Below are positions 23,847-32,671 of a stretch of DNA of 64,000 nucleotides, piece by piece. The stretch is from Leeuwenhoekiella polynyae (GTDB lineage: Bacteria > Bacteroidota > Bacteroidia > Flavobacteriales > Flavobacteriaceae). Below the pieces are notes generated by a model, which saw only the letters and a list, made by a program, of their open reading frames with translations, was not told where the DNA came from and did not search any database. Position numbers and translations under genes: made by a program. The first letter of the stretch is position 1, and every line of letters begins with the position of its first letter. The stretch is from NCBI RefSeq assembly GCF_004104075.1, contig NZ_QOVK01000005.1, forward strand, positions 124,001 through 188,000, given 5' to 3'.

Positions 23847-25448
23847 CTAATCTTTTTTCAGGTCTAAATAGACTCCATTAGTCCACCCAAAGCCATCCTG
23901 TGTGGGATATTCGCCGCCACCGGCGACGAGGGTAGTATCTATAACGTTGTATTTTTCAAGCATTTTACCGGTGCGTTTATAGACCCGGTCATTGAGGTGT
24001 AACCACCTCGTGCTAATTTCTTCAGCTAAATTATTAAACCCATATGTTTGAAGTCCGCGTACCGCCAGCCATTGATGCGGAGGCCATCCGTTAGGACTGT
24101 CCCATTGTTGCTTGTTGTTCACCAAAGAAGTTACGAGTCCGCCCGGTTTTAAAAATTGAGTTTCTAAAGTTTTGCTCACGGCTTCTGCTTGTTGAGGAGA
24201 TGCGACTTTAAAATAAAGTGGATAAACCATTGCTAGTGAAAGAGTAGGTGAAATCGTTTCTGAAGCTAAATTATAATCTATATAAGTGTTTTTTGAGGCA
24301 TCCCATAAATAAGCGTCAATCGCATCTTTACGATCAGAAGCAGCCTTTACCATTTGCTCTGCACCTTCAGTATTATCATTAAATCTACGAGCTTTAGCTA
24401 GAGTTTCCTCAAGGTTATACAGCAGAGCATTTAAATCTACCGGAATGATATCAGTAGTTTGAATGGTGGCAATATCATCAGGGTCTGCAAACCATCTGCT
24501 GCTAAAATCCCAACCGCTCTCACACGCCGCCGAAATATTTAAATATACTTCTGAAGCTTTACGGCCAGACTCTTCAGCTGTAGTAATATCTTCAAGATAG
24601 CTCTCTGCTCTTGGTGTTTGTGTATTGCTAAAATATCTATTAAGAATATGACCGTCACCTAATTTTACAACACGACCTGTAGCTCCTTTTTCTGTTAACG
24701 CATTGGCACCTTTCATCCAAAACTCATATTCTTTTTCTAAAGCATCTTGATATTTTAGATAAACGGTTTTCTCATCTTTAATACCGGCGAGAAGATTTAC
24801 CATTTCTGCAAAAAATGGCGGTTGAGATCTACCTACATAATAGGTTCGGTTTCCGTTAGGAATAAAACCAATAGTATTTATTTGATATGCAAAGTTATCA
24901 AGTATATTCTCTATCAATTCGATTTCACCAGCTTCTTTAAGCCCTAAAAGAATAAAATAACTATCCCAATAATATACTTCTTGAAAGCGACCTCCCGGAA
25001 CAATATAAGCATTAGGTAATGCGATTCTCGAACCGTTTTCTACGGCATCGGCATCTCGTTTTAAATACGACCAGAGTGCATTAATGTGTTCGGTAGTAGA
25101 ACGTGTAGTGTCTGACTCAAAATTTGAAGTGGGTGTGTCAGGCAACGTGAAATATTCTAAAACAAAAGATTTAAGGTCAAAACCTTCTTCATCTTTCTGG
25201 GAATTATATTCTTTTAGAATCTCTTCTGATGGAATTTTAGGTTCGCAGTCTACAAAAGTCTTTCCGTCAGGAAAAATACGATTGGTCTGCACAGCCACAA
25301 GTAAATCTCCGTAGCGATCTATAGGGTTGAGGTCTTTATCCGGAAAATTTACAACCAGATCTGAAGCATCAGTTTGTGATTCATTTTTACAAGAGGAAAC
25401 AATAAGTACCAATAAAAGGGCGAGTATTTTAAAATAATTAGTGACCAT
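23847..25448 (-). CDS. treA: Trehalase (GH37), lipoprotein
   Basis: Hydrolyses trehalose to two glucoses. The 533-residue protein has signal MVTNYFKILALLLVLIVSSC (lipobox VSSC, Cys20) and the GH37 signatures PGGRFQEVYYWDSYF (151-165) and QWDSPNGWPPHQW (448-460). By comparison with E. coli TreA the acid and base residues are D314 in SGWDFSSRW and E513 in GGGEYPTQDGFGWTNG. The lipid anchor indicates a periplasmic or surface enzyme. It converges on the sugar locus and shares its terminator but has its own orientation. A functional link to the 3-keto locus is possible because trehalose is a known 3-keto-pathway substrate, but not shown here. Confidence 0.95.
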   Translation of the reverse strand: MVTNYFKILALLLVLIVSSCKNESQTDASDLVVNFPDKDLNPIDRYGDLLVAVQTNRIFPDGKTFVDCEPKIPSEEILKEYNSQKDEEGFDLKSFVLEYFTLPDTPTSNFESDTTRSTTEHINALWSYLKRDADAVENGSRIALPNAYIVPGGRFQEVYYWDSYFILLGLKEAGEIELIENILDNFAYQINTIGFIPNGNRTYYVGRSQPPFFAEMVNLLAGIKDEKTVYLKYQDALEKEYEFWMKGANALTEKGATGRVVKLGDGHILNRYFSNTQTPRAESYLEDITTAEESGRKASEVYLNISAACESGWDFSSRWFADPDDIATIQTTDIIPVDLNALLYNLEETLAKARRFNDNTEGAEQMVKAASDRKDAIDAYLWDASKNTYIDYNLASETISPTLSLAMVYPLYFKVASPQQAEAVSKTLETQFLKPGGLVTSLVNNKQQWDSPNGWPPHQWLAVRGLQTYGFNNLAEEISTRWLHLNDRVYKRTGKMLEKYNVIDTTLVAGGGEYPTQDGFGWTNGVYLDLKKD

Positions 25449-25472
25449 GATTTTTTACTTTTTTAAGCTGAA

Positions 25473-25513
25473 AACGCCCAAAAATTAATCACTTCGGATA
25501 ACTTTTGGGCGTT
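25473..25513 (-). terminator. Hairpin terminator after the azurin gene
   Basis: AACGCCCAAAA (25473-25483) pairs perfectly with TTTTGGGCGTT (25503-25513) around a 19-base loop. On the minus strand it lies 25 bases beyond the azurin stop and before the trehalase start. The T tail is short. Confidence 0.65.
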
Positions 25514-25537
25514 AAATTATATTTGAAAAAGAAGTGT

Positions 25538-26056
25538 TTACTCTACGATAAACTTTCCTTTCATCACACTATAGTGACCAGGGAAACTACAGATAAAATC
25601 ATAAGTACCGGGCTCTGGAGCATCAAATTCTATTGTGTCAGATTGACCACCACCTAGCATTTTTGTGTGTACAATTACAGCGTCTGTACCTTCTGGGATA
25701 TAACCATTATCACGTGCAGCAGAAGCTTTAGCTCCAAAAGCAGGAATCTCAGTCCCCATAGTTAAAAGCACAAAGTTGTGACCCATAACTTCTACTGGTT
25801 GTTTGCCGGTGTGACGTAAGGTAAGTTTTACTTTTTTACCTGCAGGTACGCGTATTTCATTTTTATCAAATTGCATCATATCTGTCGCAAGAAGAACAAC
25901 CTCAGTCACATTCTCGTCAGATTTTTTTGCACTTGAAGACGAAGAAGAACTTGCTCCAATTTTTACAGATTCTTTTTCTTCTTTCTTTTTGTCATCGCCG
26001 CAATTCACTAAAATTAAGGAAAGCGCAAAAAGAAGGGTGATTTTTAAAGTTTTCAT
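25538..26056 (-). CDS. Azurin-type cupredoxin lipoprotein
   Basis: A small blue-copper electron carrier. The 172-residue precursor has lipoprotein signal MKTLKITLLFALSLILVNC (Cys19), a Lys/Glu/Ser-rich tether to about residue 50, then an azurin domain. Copper ligands are H93 (MGHNFVLL), C156, H161 and M165 (CSFPGHYSVMKG), with the azurin spacing C-x4-H-x3-M. The disulfide cysteine seen near the N-terminus of Pseudomonas azurin is absent. Probably passes electrons in the periplasm, for example to a cytochrome oxidase; partner unknown. Single-gene unit. Confidence 0.92.
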   Translation of the reverse strand: MKTLKITLLFALSLILVNCGDDKKKEEKESVKIGASSSSSSSAKKSDENVTEVVLLATDMMQFDKNEIRVPAGKKVKLTLRHTGKQPVEVMGHNFVLLTMGTEIPAFGAKASAARDNGYIPEGTDAVIVHTKMLGGGQSDTIEFDAPEPGTYDFICSFPGHYSVMKGKFIVE

Positions 26057-26111
26057 TAGTATTTATTTAGGTAATTGCTAATATACACAAGATATAAGCG
26101 TACTGCAAGAC

Positions 26112-27098
26112 TTATCTGAGGCTCTTTTCTTTTTTCTGTGAATTAAAAAAATATAAGGTTCTTTTTTCATTATAACTAACTTCATTTGAGGTCATAAACC
26201 CTACGTGACCTCCAAAAGCAGGTATTTCTAAGTAAAGGTTTTTATTCTGTTCTGCTTCTTTTTTGGGGTAACATTTCTCATTTAAAAATGAATCGTCAAA
26301 AGCATTAATGATAAGCGTAGGGATGTTTATATTCCCTAAGAACTGCTTACTGCTGCTTTTTTTATAATAGTCTAGCGCATTCTCAAAACCATTTGCAGGT
26401 GCTGTGTACAGCTCATCAAAAAGCAAAAGCGACTTTATTTTGCTTTTGTTTTCTTTGCTCAATTCGTTAGGAAATACTTTTAACTTTGCATTATATTTCT
26501 TCTTGAGATCTTTAAGAAAAGACCACCGATAAACCCAGTTAGTTCGTTTTTGTAGTGCTCCTAAAGAACCGTAAAGATCAACCGGTGTAGAAACAGCAAC
26601 GGCTGCTTGTATTAGGTCAGGTCGATCTCGGGTTTCACCTAAATACTTTAAAATGATATTACCACCTAAGCTAAAACCGCACAAGTAGATTGCTTTGTAT
26701 TTATTTTTTGAGACAATATAATTTACAACATCTGCAAGATCCTCAGAAGCACCAGAGTGATACGAACGAATTTTTGTGTTGTCTTCTCCGCTGCAACCCC
26801 TAAGATTAATAGAAGCGCAGTCAAAATCATTCTGATTTAGAATGCGTGCTGTACCCTGCATATAAGGTCTTTTTGCGTGACCTTCAAGACCGTGAACAAG
26901 GATAGTCATTTGTGAGCTCTTTTTCTCGCTCTGCGAAAAACTAAAGTCTACATCTAGAAAATCCCCATCACTTAGGGTGATGCGCTCCCTGTTGTAAGTA
27001 ACACCTTTTATACGTCGTATTTTTGCCGCATAAATGGTATTAAAGTGACCGTTTGTAAACGGAGTTTTAGGTTTGTATGTAGATGAGACAAGGGGCAT
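26112..27098 (-). CDS. YheT-like alpha/beta hydrolase
   Basis: A 328-residue cytosolic alpha/beta hydrolase of the YheT/ABHD1-3 family. Markers are LVHGLEGHAKRPYMQG, INLRGCSGE, and the nucleophile elbow GFSLGGN, with Asp in NAFDDSFL and His in FGGHVGFM completing the triad. Family members hydrolyse esters of lipids or short chains; E. coli YheT has no firm role. Its start overlaps the bestrophin stop by one base (TAATG), so the two are cotranslated. Substrate unknown. Confidence 0.88.
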   Translation of the reverse strand: MPLVSSTYKPKTPFTNGHFNTIYAAKIRRIKGVTYNRERITLSDGDFLDVDFSFSQSEKKSSQMTILVHGLEGHAKRPYMQGTARILNQNDFDCASINLRGCSGEDNTKIRSYHSGASEDLADVVNYIVSKNKYKAIYLCGFSLGGNIILKYLGETRDRPDLIQAAVAVSTPVDLYGSLGALQKRTNWVYRWSFLKDLKKKYNAKLKVFPNELSKENKSKIKSLLLFDELYTAPANGFENALDYYKKSSSKQFLGNINIPTLIINAFDDSFLNEKCYPKKEAEQNKNLYLEIPAFGGHVGFMTSNEVSYNEKRTLYFFNSQKKEKSLR

Positions 27099-28120
27099 TA
27101 ATACAATATTTCTCCTTTTGGTTTTATTGATTTTGGTAAATCTTTCTCATTGAGCATATCGCGTAGATCTATCTCTATGGTGCGGCACAGTGCAGTCATA
27201 GGTACGTCATTTGCCTTGCCCTCAAAAGGATCTTCACTGTTATCGCCTATATATTCCATAGTGGTGAAAATCCACATTATGAGAATGGTGAAGGGGATCA
27301 TTTGCAGGAATAAAATTGAAATTTGCTGCGAAGGATGTACTGAATCTGTTACGTGAATTTCAAAAATATTAAGTAAACCTAGCGGAAGCAAAAGCGCAAA
27401 AATCCATGTAAATAGTTTAGAGAAATACCCGTATTGTCTGGGGAACGGTGTGTTTTTTATGCGCTCGCACATTCCCTGAAAATCATAAAACTTAGCCAGA
27501 GCCTCCTGAAGTTGCATTTCTTGAAAACCATCTATCACATTGTCTTTTCTGAGACGCTGAATGATTAAACTTTGATTTTTTATAAGATGCGTTGCCGGGT
27601 TTTCTCGTTTTTTAATTTCTTCATATTCATCCTGTCCTACAAATTGATAGGCTTGGTTACTTTCAATATTCCGCTCTGCATGACGATCAAATAGTCGCTC
27701 TACTAATGCACCTTCTTGTAGTGTCCAGGAGCGTGGCTGACGTAGTTGTACACGTAACGCATTGAGCCAGGCGATATGTCGGTAAATCAAATCTCTTTTA
27801 ATTTCTTTTTCAGCCTCTTTATCTTCAAAATCGATAAGACTCAATACCCGTATTCCCCAAGTACGACTCCAGTTTACGATCATTCCCCAGATCTTTCTTC
27901 CTTCCCAAAAACGATCATAACTCTGACTGTTTTTAAAACCCAGATAAAAAGATACCGCAATACCAATTACGGTTAATGGTTCAAAAGGAATATCCATAAA
28001 TTCCCAACCCAGATCGTGATACAGGTAAAATATGACAAGTGAATAAATAAGGAAAAATACGAGGTTTTTCCAGGTATAGCGTAGAATAAGCTTCCAGCTA
28101 ATATTTCTTTTGATGAGCAT
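27098..28120 (-). CDS. Bestrophin family ion channel
   Basis: A 340-residue membrane protein of the bestrophin/UPF0187 family (PF01062), with paired N-terminal helices (LVFFLIYSLVIFYLYHDLGW; VIGIAVSFYLGFKNSQSYDRFWEGRKIWG) and a second pair at about residues 228-280. The R-F-W-E-G-R motif after the second helix is characteristic. Bacterial members form pentameric channels; the Klebsiella protein conducts cations, while animal ones conduct anions. First gene of a two-gene operon with the hydrolase. Ion specificity cannot be inferred. Confidence 0.88.
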   Translation of the reverse strand: MLIKRNISWKLILRYTWKNLVFFLIYSLVIFYLYHDLGWEFMDIPFEPLTVIGIAVSFYLGFKNSQSYDRFWEGRKIWGMIVNWSRTWGIRVLSLIDFEDKEAEKEIKRDLIYRHIAWLNALRVQLRQPRSWTLQEGALVERLFDRHAERNIESNQAYQFVGQDEYEEIKKRENPATHLIKNQSLIIQRLRKDNVIDGFQEMQLQEALAKFYDFQGMCERIKNTPFPRQYGYFSKLFTWIFALLLPLGLLNIFEIHVTDSVHPSQQISILFLQMIPFTILIMWIFTTMEYIGDNSEDPFEGKANDVPMTALCRTIEIDLRDMLNEKDLPKSIKPKGEILY

Positions 28121-28215
28121 TGGTGTTCTTTTGTTTTTAAAGATACTTTGAATGTACAGAATAGCAGAACTATTAAGGTAATTTTAAAATAGTATGCACG
28201 CACAGTACTTTTAGG

Positions 28216-28223
28216 TATCTTTG
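28216..28223 (+). promoter_or_regulatory. Bacteroidota -7 box TATCTTTG for the thioesterase gene
   Basis: A perfect TAnnTTTG match 18 bases before the ATG at 28242, implying a leader of about 12 bases. The same 121-base region drives the bestrophin operon on the other strand. Confidence 0.5.
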
Positions 28224-28241
28224 TTTTCTAATTGAGAAACT

Positions 28242-28718
28242 ATGTATACTAAAGAATTTGAGATACGCTGGAGTGATATAGATGCTAATAGACACCTTGC
28301 CAATAGCGCTTATATCAATTTTATGAGTCATACCCGAATGGCTTTTTTGATGGAAAACGGTTTTGGACAGCAACAAATGGCAAAACACAGTATAGGTCCG
28401 GTGGTTTTTTATGAGCATATGTATTATTTTAAAGAAGTATTTGCCGGGAAGCCGGTGCGTGTTACACTTCAGTTAAAGGGTATTTCAGATGACGGAATGT
28501 ATTTTGAATTTGTACATAACTTCTACGATTACAAAGGCCGAAATTTTGCTAGTTGTGAAATGATGGGAGCCTGGATTGATTTAAAAGAGCGCAAGCTTAT
28601 CGCTTTACCAGAAGAACTCTATAAAAACCTCTCATCTCTAGATCATACTGATGATTTTAAAATCATTACTAAGGAGGATACGCGTAAATTTGGTAAAAAG
28701 CCGAAAGATCTAGACTAA
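28242..28718 (+). CDS. Acyl-CoA thioesterase (hotdog fold, YbgC-like)
   Basis: A 158-residue 4HBT-type hotdog protein. The active-site region EIRWSDIDANRHLANSAYIN has the D-x-N-x-H arrangement of 4-hydroxybenzoyl-CoA thioesterase-like enzymes, with the Asp as catalytic candidate. The second half (FVHNFYDYKGRNFASCEMMGAWIDL) forms the core strand of the hotdog. Cytosolic. Releases CoA from acyl or aryl thioesters; substrate unknown. Alone on its strand, followed by a convergent transporter gene 68 bases on. Confidence 0.85.
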   Translation: MYTKEFEIRWSDIDANRHLANSAYINFMSHTRMAFLMENGFGQQQMAKHSIGPVVFYEHMYYFKEVFAGKPVRVTLQLKGISDDGMYFEFVHNFYDYKGRNFASCEMMGAWIDLKERKLIALPEELYKNLSSLDHTDDFKIITKEDTRKFGKKPKDLD

Positions 28719-28786
28719 GTTATTTTTACTAGATAATTGAGATCTAAATTTTCTGAGACTGTCCCGAAGTCAAAAGTTGTCTTCTT

Positions 28787-29695
28787 TTAATGACTTTTGG
28801 GCTTTTCAAAAGGTGTCTTGTTTCGGGTAGAAAGGTAAACTCCGACAAAAATTAAAAGAGCTGCTCCCGCTCGCACTGGTGTTATTTTATCTGCGCCTAC
28901 CAGCATAGCAAAGATCACGGCAATTACCGGTTGTAAGTAAATAAATGCTCCTACGGTAGACGCTTTGAGCGTTTTTAATGCATATAAGTTGAGTAAATAG
29001 GTAGAAAAGGTTGTCCCTACAACTACAAAGATCATAATCCCTATTGCGCGAGGCGGAAGCTCTAACCAGTCTACATCTGTAAATTCTGATAATGTGAATG
29101 GAAGGTTTAAGACTACACCGGTTAGAAAGAACCATTTCATCAAAGTAATGGTTGAATATTTTGAGGTAATGGGCTTTACGAGTATGAGATAGACGGCATA
29201 GGTGCCCGCATTTACAAAAAACAGTAAATTCCCTAGCGGAATATTAGGAGCATTAGGTTGTTCTGAAGCTCCAAATAACACCAGAATCAATGCGCCAAGC
29301 ATTCCGGTAAAAATACCAACTGTCTTTACCCAGGTTATTTTTTCTTTTAAAAAAAGGGCTGATAGAATCAAAAGAATAACCGGACTCAGCGTGATAATAA
29401 CTGAACTGTTTATAGGAGTTGACAGGCTCAATCCTTTAAAAAAAGCAAGCATATTTACAAACATCCCAAAGACAGCACATCCCAGAAATCGCCAGTAATC
29501 AGCGGGATCTACTTTTTCTGATTTTGTAAAAATACTTATCGACCAGAAGAGAACAGAGGCACCCAGTACGCGTAATAGAATAAAACCATAAGCGCCTATA
29601 TAGTCAGGCATAACACCTTTAGCAAGTGTATGGTTAATACCGTAAATAGTACTGGCTCCTGTTGCTGCAGCAAGTGCAAGCATGCGCTTGTTCAT
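28787..29695 (-). CDS. EamA/DMT family transporter
   Basis: A 302-residue inner-membrane protein with ten hydrophobic segments arranged as two EamA repeats (about 8-140 and 155-290). The first repeat contains LVSTPINSSVIITLSPVILL-like sequence (LSLSTPINSSVIITLSPVIL), the second PTVG-like STVGAFIYLQPVIAVIFA, both typical of drug/metabolite exporters. Substrate unknown. It begins 8 bases after an ArsC-like gene and is probably cotranscribed with it. Confidence 0.88.
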   Translation of the reverse strand: MNKRMLALAAATGASTIYGINHTLAKGVMPDYIGAYGFILLRVLGASVLFWSISIFTKSEKVDPADYWRFLGCAVFGMFVNMLAFFKGLSLSTPINSSVIITLSPVILLILSALFLKEKITWVKTVGIFTGMLGALILVLFGASEQPNAPNIPLGNLLFFVNAGTYAVYLILVKPITSKYSTITLMKWFFLTGVVLNLPFTLSEFTDVDWLELPPRAIGIMIFVVVGTTFSTYLLNLYALKTLKASTVGAFIYLQPVIAVIFAMLVGADKITPVRAGAALLIFVGVYLSTRNKTPFEKPKSH

Positions 29696-29703
29696 AAATC
29701 TGT

Positions 29704-30057
29704 TTAAGAATGTATAGCCTCTTTTGCCGCTGCAACCGTCTTTTTGCTGTTGCCTATAAAGATCTGATCATTATTTACGATCACTGGTCTTTTTAAAAAC
29801 GTGTATTGCTCCAGAATAAGTTCTTCAAAATCATCTTCACTAAGATTCTCATTATTCAGACCTCGTTCTCTATATAGACGAGCACGTTTATTAAATAAAG
29901 CTTCATAGCTATTGCTTAAATTATAGAGTTGGTCAAGTTGCTCTTCAGTAATAGGGTCTGTTTTAATATCCTGTTTGATAAACGCAGAAGGTAATTCGAT
30001 CTCATCCATAATTCGTTTACAGGTATCGCAAGTTGAGAGGTAATATATTTTCTTCAA
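29704..30057 (-). CDS. ArsC/Spx family thioredoxin-fold protein
   Basis: A 117-residue protein with the ArsC-fold N-terminus IYYLSTCDTCKRI, where C10-x-x-C13 is the redox site, and the family segment FLKRPVIVNNDQIFIGN near the C-terminus containing the conserved Arg-Pro. It could be a glutaredoxin-coupled arsenate reductase or an Spx/YffB-like protein; no ars genes are near, so I do not call arsC. It is first in a two-gene unit with an EamA exporter. Confidence 0.82.
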   Translation of the reverse strand: MKKIYYLSTCDTCKRIMDEIELPSAFIKQDIKTDPITEEQLDQLYNLSNSYEALFNKRARLYRERGLNNENLSEDDFEELILEQYTFLKRPVIVNNDQIFIGNSKKTVAAAKEAIHS

Positions 30058-30187
30058 AACAACAGATTTTAAAATTTATAATTACTTAAAAAATTCAAGC
30101 TGTGTTTTGTTTTTTAGAAACACAGTTTACGGGTGCAAAGTAATTGCTTTTCGCTGTAAAAAGGTATTTTTGATTAAAATTATACAG

Positions 30188-30664
30188 ATGGCATTCACTT
30201 TTGACTACGCTTTAAAAATCACTTATAAAACTCGGGTAATCTTAAAAAACTACCTCGAGACAATTTCTCTCGAAGATTTAAACAAAATACCAGAGGGCTA
30301 TAACAATACTATTTTTTGGAATATAGCACATCTTGTGGCTACACAGCAAATACTGGTTTATAAGTTCTCAAACGTGCCGGTATTAGTTTCTGAAGAGATT
30401 ATTGATAAATACAGAAAAGGTACAAAGCCTGAAGCAGATGCTTCTCAGGCAGAAGTAGATGAGATAAAAGAATTGTTATTCACTACGCTAGATCAAACAG
30501 CAAAAGATTATGAGGCCGGTGTCTTTAAAACCTACAATACCATTACCACATCAATGGATAGTACGTTGAGTAATGTTGAGGAGGCAATCTCTTATAACAA
30601 TTTCCACGAGGGGATTCACTTAGGTTCTGTCTTAGCTTTACGTCACGCTATAGGTTTGGTCTAA
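30188..30664 (+). CDS. DinB family protein
   Basis: A 158-residue four-helix DinB/YfiT-like protein. The probable metal-binding histidines are in NIAHLVATQQ and, near the C-terminus, NFHEGIHLGSVLALRHAIG, giving the usual three-His set. DinB-superfamily proteins include thiol-dependent transferases, often for bacillithiol or other thiols; function here unknown. The start at ATG 30188 (MAFTFDYALKITYK) gives the family's N-terminus; the frame is open to 30107 upstream but that part is not protein-like. Its 3' end overlaps the convergent gene by 17 bases. Confidence 0.82.
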   Translation: MAFTFDYALKITYKTRVILKNYLETISLEDLNKIPEGYNNTIFWNIAHLVATQQILVYKFSNVPVLVSEEIIDKYRKGTKPEADASQAEVDEIKELLFTTLDQTAKDYEAGVFKTYNTITTSMDSTLSNVEEAISYNNFHEGIHLGSVLALRHAIGLV

Positions 30665-31409
30665 GGTATTTTTGAACTTCTGTAATAGGGAATTCTAAAA
30701 TAATCTGGCCATCTGCATAAGAGGCAATTTCATAAGGATTGTAAATAAGTATGATCTTATCGTCTTTAAACCCTATGTTTTCAGGTAAAGAAAAAGTGTC
30801 ATTTTCAAAAGAGTAACCGCTGCTGTTGATATTTTCACGTTCAGAAATACCTTTTTGATTTCTAAATTGACCTTCGGTAAATTTTAAAAAACCGGCTTTA
30901 TCGGAGAATAAAGCTTCTTTAGAAAGTTGCTCGTGGGTTTCTTTATCAAAATTGATGTAGGTGGTGCTGCCATAACCGTGTGCTCCACCCCAATAGGAAT
31001 AGTTGTCAAAAATGATACTCAATACATTTTCACTCTCATAGCTAATTTGAGACTTACTGTTTATTTCATATTCAATAGCAGCTTCAGGAAAATCATTGCG
31101 GTAAGCACGATAGCTGGTGATGAAGTTTGCTAACGCCTGATCTAATGTTTTGATATTTTGGCTGTCATCTGGTGAAATAGTAAGTGTATTCACAAGCACC
31201 TGTTCAATGGCTTTATTAATCGTATCAGAAAAATTATCATTACCGGAGGCAGTGAGTTTTTCGATTTTGATCACAGGACACATTCCTTTGTCGCAAGCGT
31301 CTAAATTTTCAGGATTATAGGTTTTAGTATCAAATACTAACGGAGTTTCTTTTTTTTCACAACTGATAAGTACAACAATAATGGTCAGTATTGAAATGAT
31401 TTTCTTCAA
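30648..31409 (-). CDS. DUF3298/DUF4163 (RsiV-like) lipoprotein
   Basis: A predicted lipoprotein of 253 residues when started at the TTG at 31409, which yields MKKIISILTIIVVLISC, a textbook flavobacterial SPII signal; the frame extends to another TTG at 31451 that spoils it. The mature part has a DUF4163-like N-terminal half and a DUF3298 C-terminal half (IIFDNYSYWGGAHGYGSTTY; KDDKIILIYNPYEIASYADG), the combination found in RsiV and related exported proteins. The anti-sigma helical part of RsiV is missing. Possibly binds cell-wall material; function unknown. Confidence 0.78.
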   Translation of the reverse strand: MKKIISILTIIVVLISCEKKETPLVFDTKTYNPENLDACDKGMCPVIKIEKLTASGNDNFSDTINKAIEQVLVNTLTISPDDSQNIKTLDQALANFITSYRAYRNDFPEAAIEYEINSKSQISYESENVLSIIFDNYSYWGGAHGYGSTTYINFDKETHEQLSKEALFSDKAGFLKFTEGQFRNQKGISERENINSSGYSFENDTFSLPENIGFKDDKIILIYNPYEIASYADGQIILEFPITEVQKYLRPNL

Positions 31410-31517
31410 GGCAACTATGGTTTTGGTGTTAAACAAAGAATAAAGGTACAAGCAATTTTGGGAATAGGTTTCTTGCTTCCTACATTTACGAATAGATTTA
31501 ATGAAAGATTAAGAATT

Positions 31518-32660
31518 ATGAAATTCAATACCAAAACTATTCACGGTGGTCAACACAATACAGACCCTGCATACGGAAGCGTGATGCCTCCTATTTATCA
31601 AACGTCAACTTATGCGCAGTCTACTCCGGGTGGTCATAAAGGTTTTGAATATTCGCGAAGCGGAAATCCTACTCGTAAAGCTCTAGAAGATGCTTTAGCC
31701 AGTTTAGAGAATGGAGCGTTTGGGCTAGCTTTTGGCTCTGGTCTTGCTGCAATTGATGCGGTTTTGAAGATGTTTAAACCAGGAGATGAGATCATATCTA
31801 CTAATGATTTGTATGGGGGGTCTTATCGATTATTTACTAAGATTTTTGAGGATTTTGGTCTTAAATTTCATTTTGTAAGCATGCAAGATACCGCTGCAAT
31901 TGAGTCTGTAATCACAGATAAGACTAAGTTGATTTGGGTAGAGACGCCAACTAATCCAATGATGAATATTATAGATGTCGAAGCGGTTGCTCAAGTTGCT
32001 AAAGCGCACAAAATCCTATTGGCAGTAGACAATACTTTTGCGACGCCTTATTTACAACAGCCGCTAGGTTTGGGAGCAGATTTGGTTATGCACAGTGTTA
32101 CAAAATATTTGGGTGGTCATAGTGATTTGGTAATGGGCGGTCTCATTGTAAGAGATAAAGAGCTTGCAGATAAGTTGTACTTTATTCAAAATGCAAGTGG
32201 AGCTGTTTGTGGTCCACAAGATAGTTTTTTGGCCCTTCGCGGAATTAAAACGCTACATGTGCGTATGCAACGTCATTGTGAAAATGGAAAAGCAGTTGCT
32301 GAGTTTTTAAAGAATCACCCTAAGGTAGATAAAGTATATTGGCCGGGTTTTGAAGATCATCCTAATCACAATATCGCAAAAAAGCAGATGAAAGATTTTG
32401 GAGGAATGGTTTCATTTACAACAAAAAAAGATTCGCTTGAAGGCGCTGTTGAGGTTGTTGAAAAATTAAAAGTATTTACGTTGGCCGAAAGTTTAGGCGG
32501 TGTAGAAAGTCTTGCTGGCCATCCTGCGAGTATGACGCACGCCAGTATCCCTAAAGAAGAACGTCAAAAAACAGGAATAAAAGATTCCTTAATACGTTTA
32601 AGTGTAGGCATAGAAGATGCAGAAGACCTTTTAGCAGATTTACAACAAGCTTTAGATTAG
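31518..32660 (+). CDS. metB: Cystathionine gamma-synthase / PLP-dependent trans-sulfuration enzyme
   Basis: A 380-residue enzyme of the Cys/Met metabolism PLP family. The PLP lysine is in MHSVTKYLGGHSDLVMGG; other hallmarks are SRSGNPTRKALEDALASLE, YGGSYRLF and SLGGVESLAGHPASMTH near the C-terminus. It makes cystathionine from an activated homoserine and cysteine; separation from cystathionine gamma-lyase or O-acetylhomoserine sulfhydrylase by sequence alone is uncertain. I start it at ATG 31518 (MKFNTKTIHGGQ), preceded by TACATTTA, a near -7 box; the frame is open to 31458. No SAM riboswitch is apparent in the 108-base upstream region. Confidence 0.87.
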   Translation: MKFNTKTIHGGQHNTDPAYGSVMPPIYQTSTYAQSTPGGHKGFEYSRSGNPTRKALEDALASLENGAFGLAFGSGLAAIDAVLKMFKPGDEIISTNDLYGGSYRLFTKIFEDFGLKFHFVSMQDTAAIESVITDKTKLIWVETPTNPMMNIIDVEAVAQVAKAHKILLAVDNTFATPYLQQPLGLGADLVMHSVTKYLGGHSDLVMGGLIVRDKELADKLYFIQNASGAVCGPQDSFLALRGIKTLHVRMQRHCENGKAVAEFLKNHPKVDKVYWPGFEDHPNHNIAKKQMKDFGGMVSFTTKKDSLEGAVEVVEKLKVFTLAESLGGVESLAGHPASMTHASIPKEERQKTGIKDSLIRLSVGIEDAEDLLADLQQALD

Positions 32661-32671
32661 GCTGTACGTTC

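Noticed and set aside
31410-31517. Possible SAM-type riboswitch before the metB-like gene
   Set aside because: The divergent gap is only 108 bases and shows no conserved stems or terminator.
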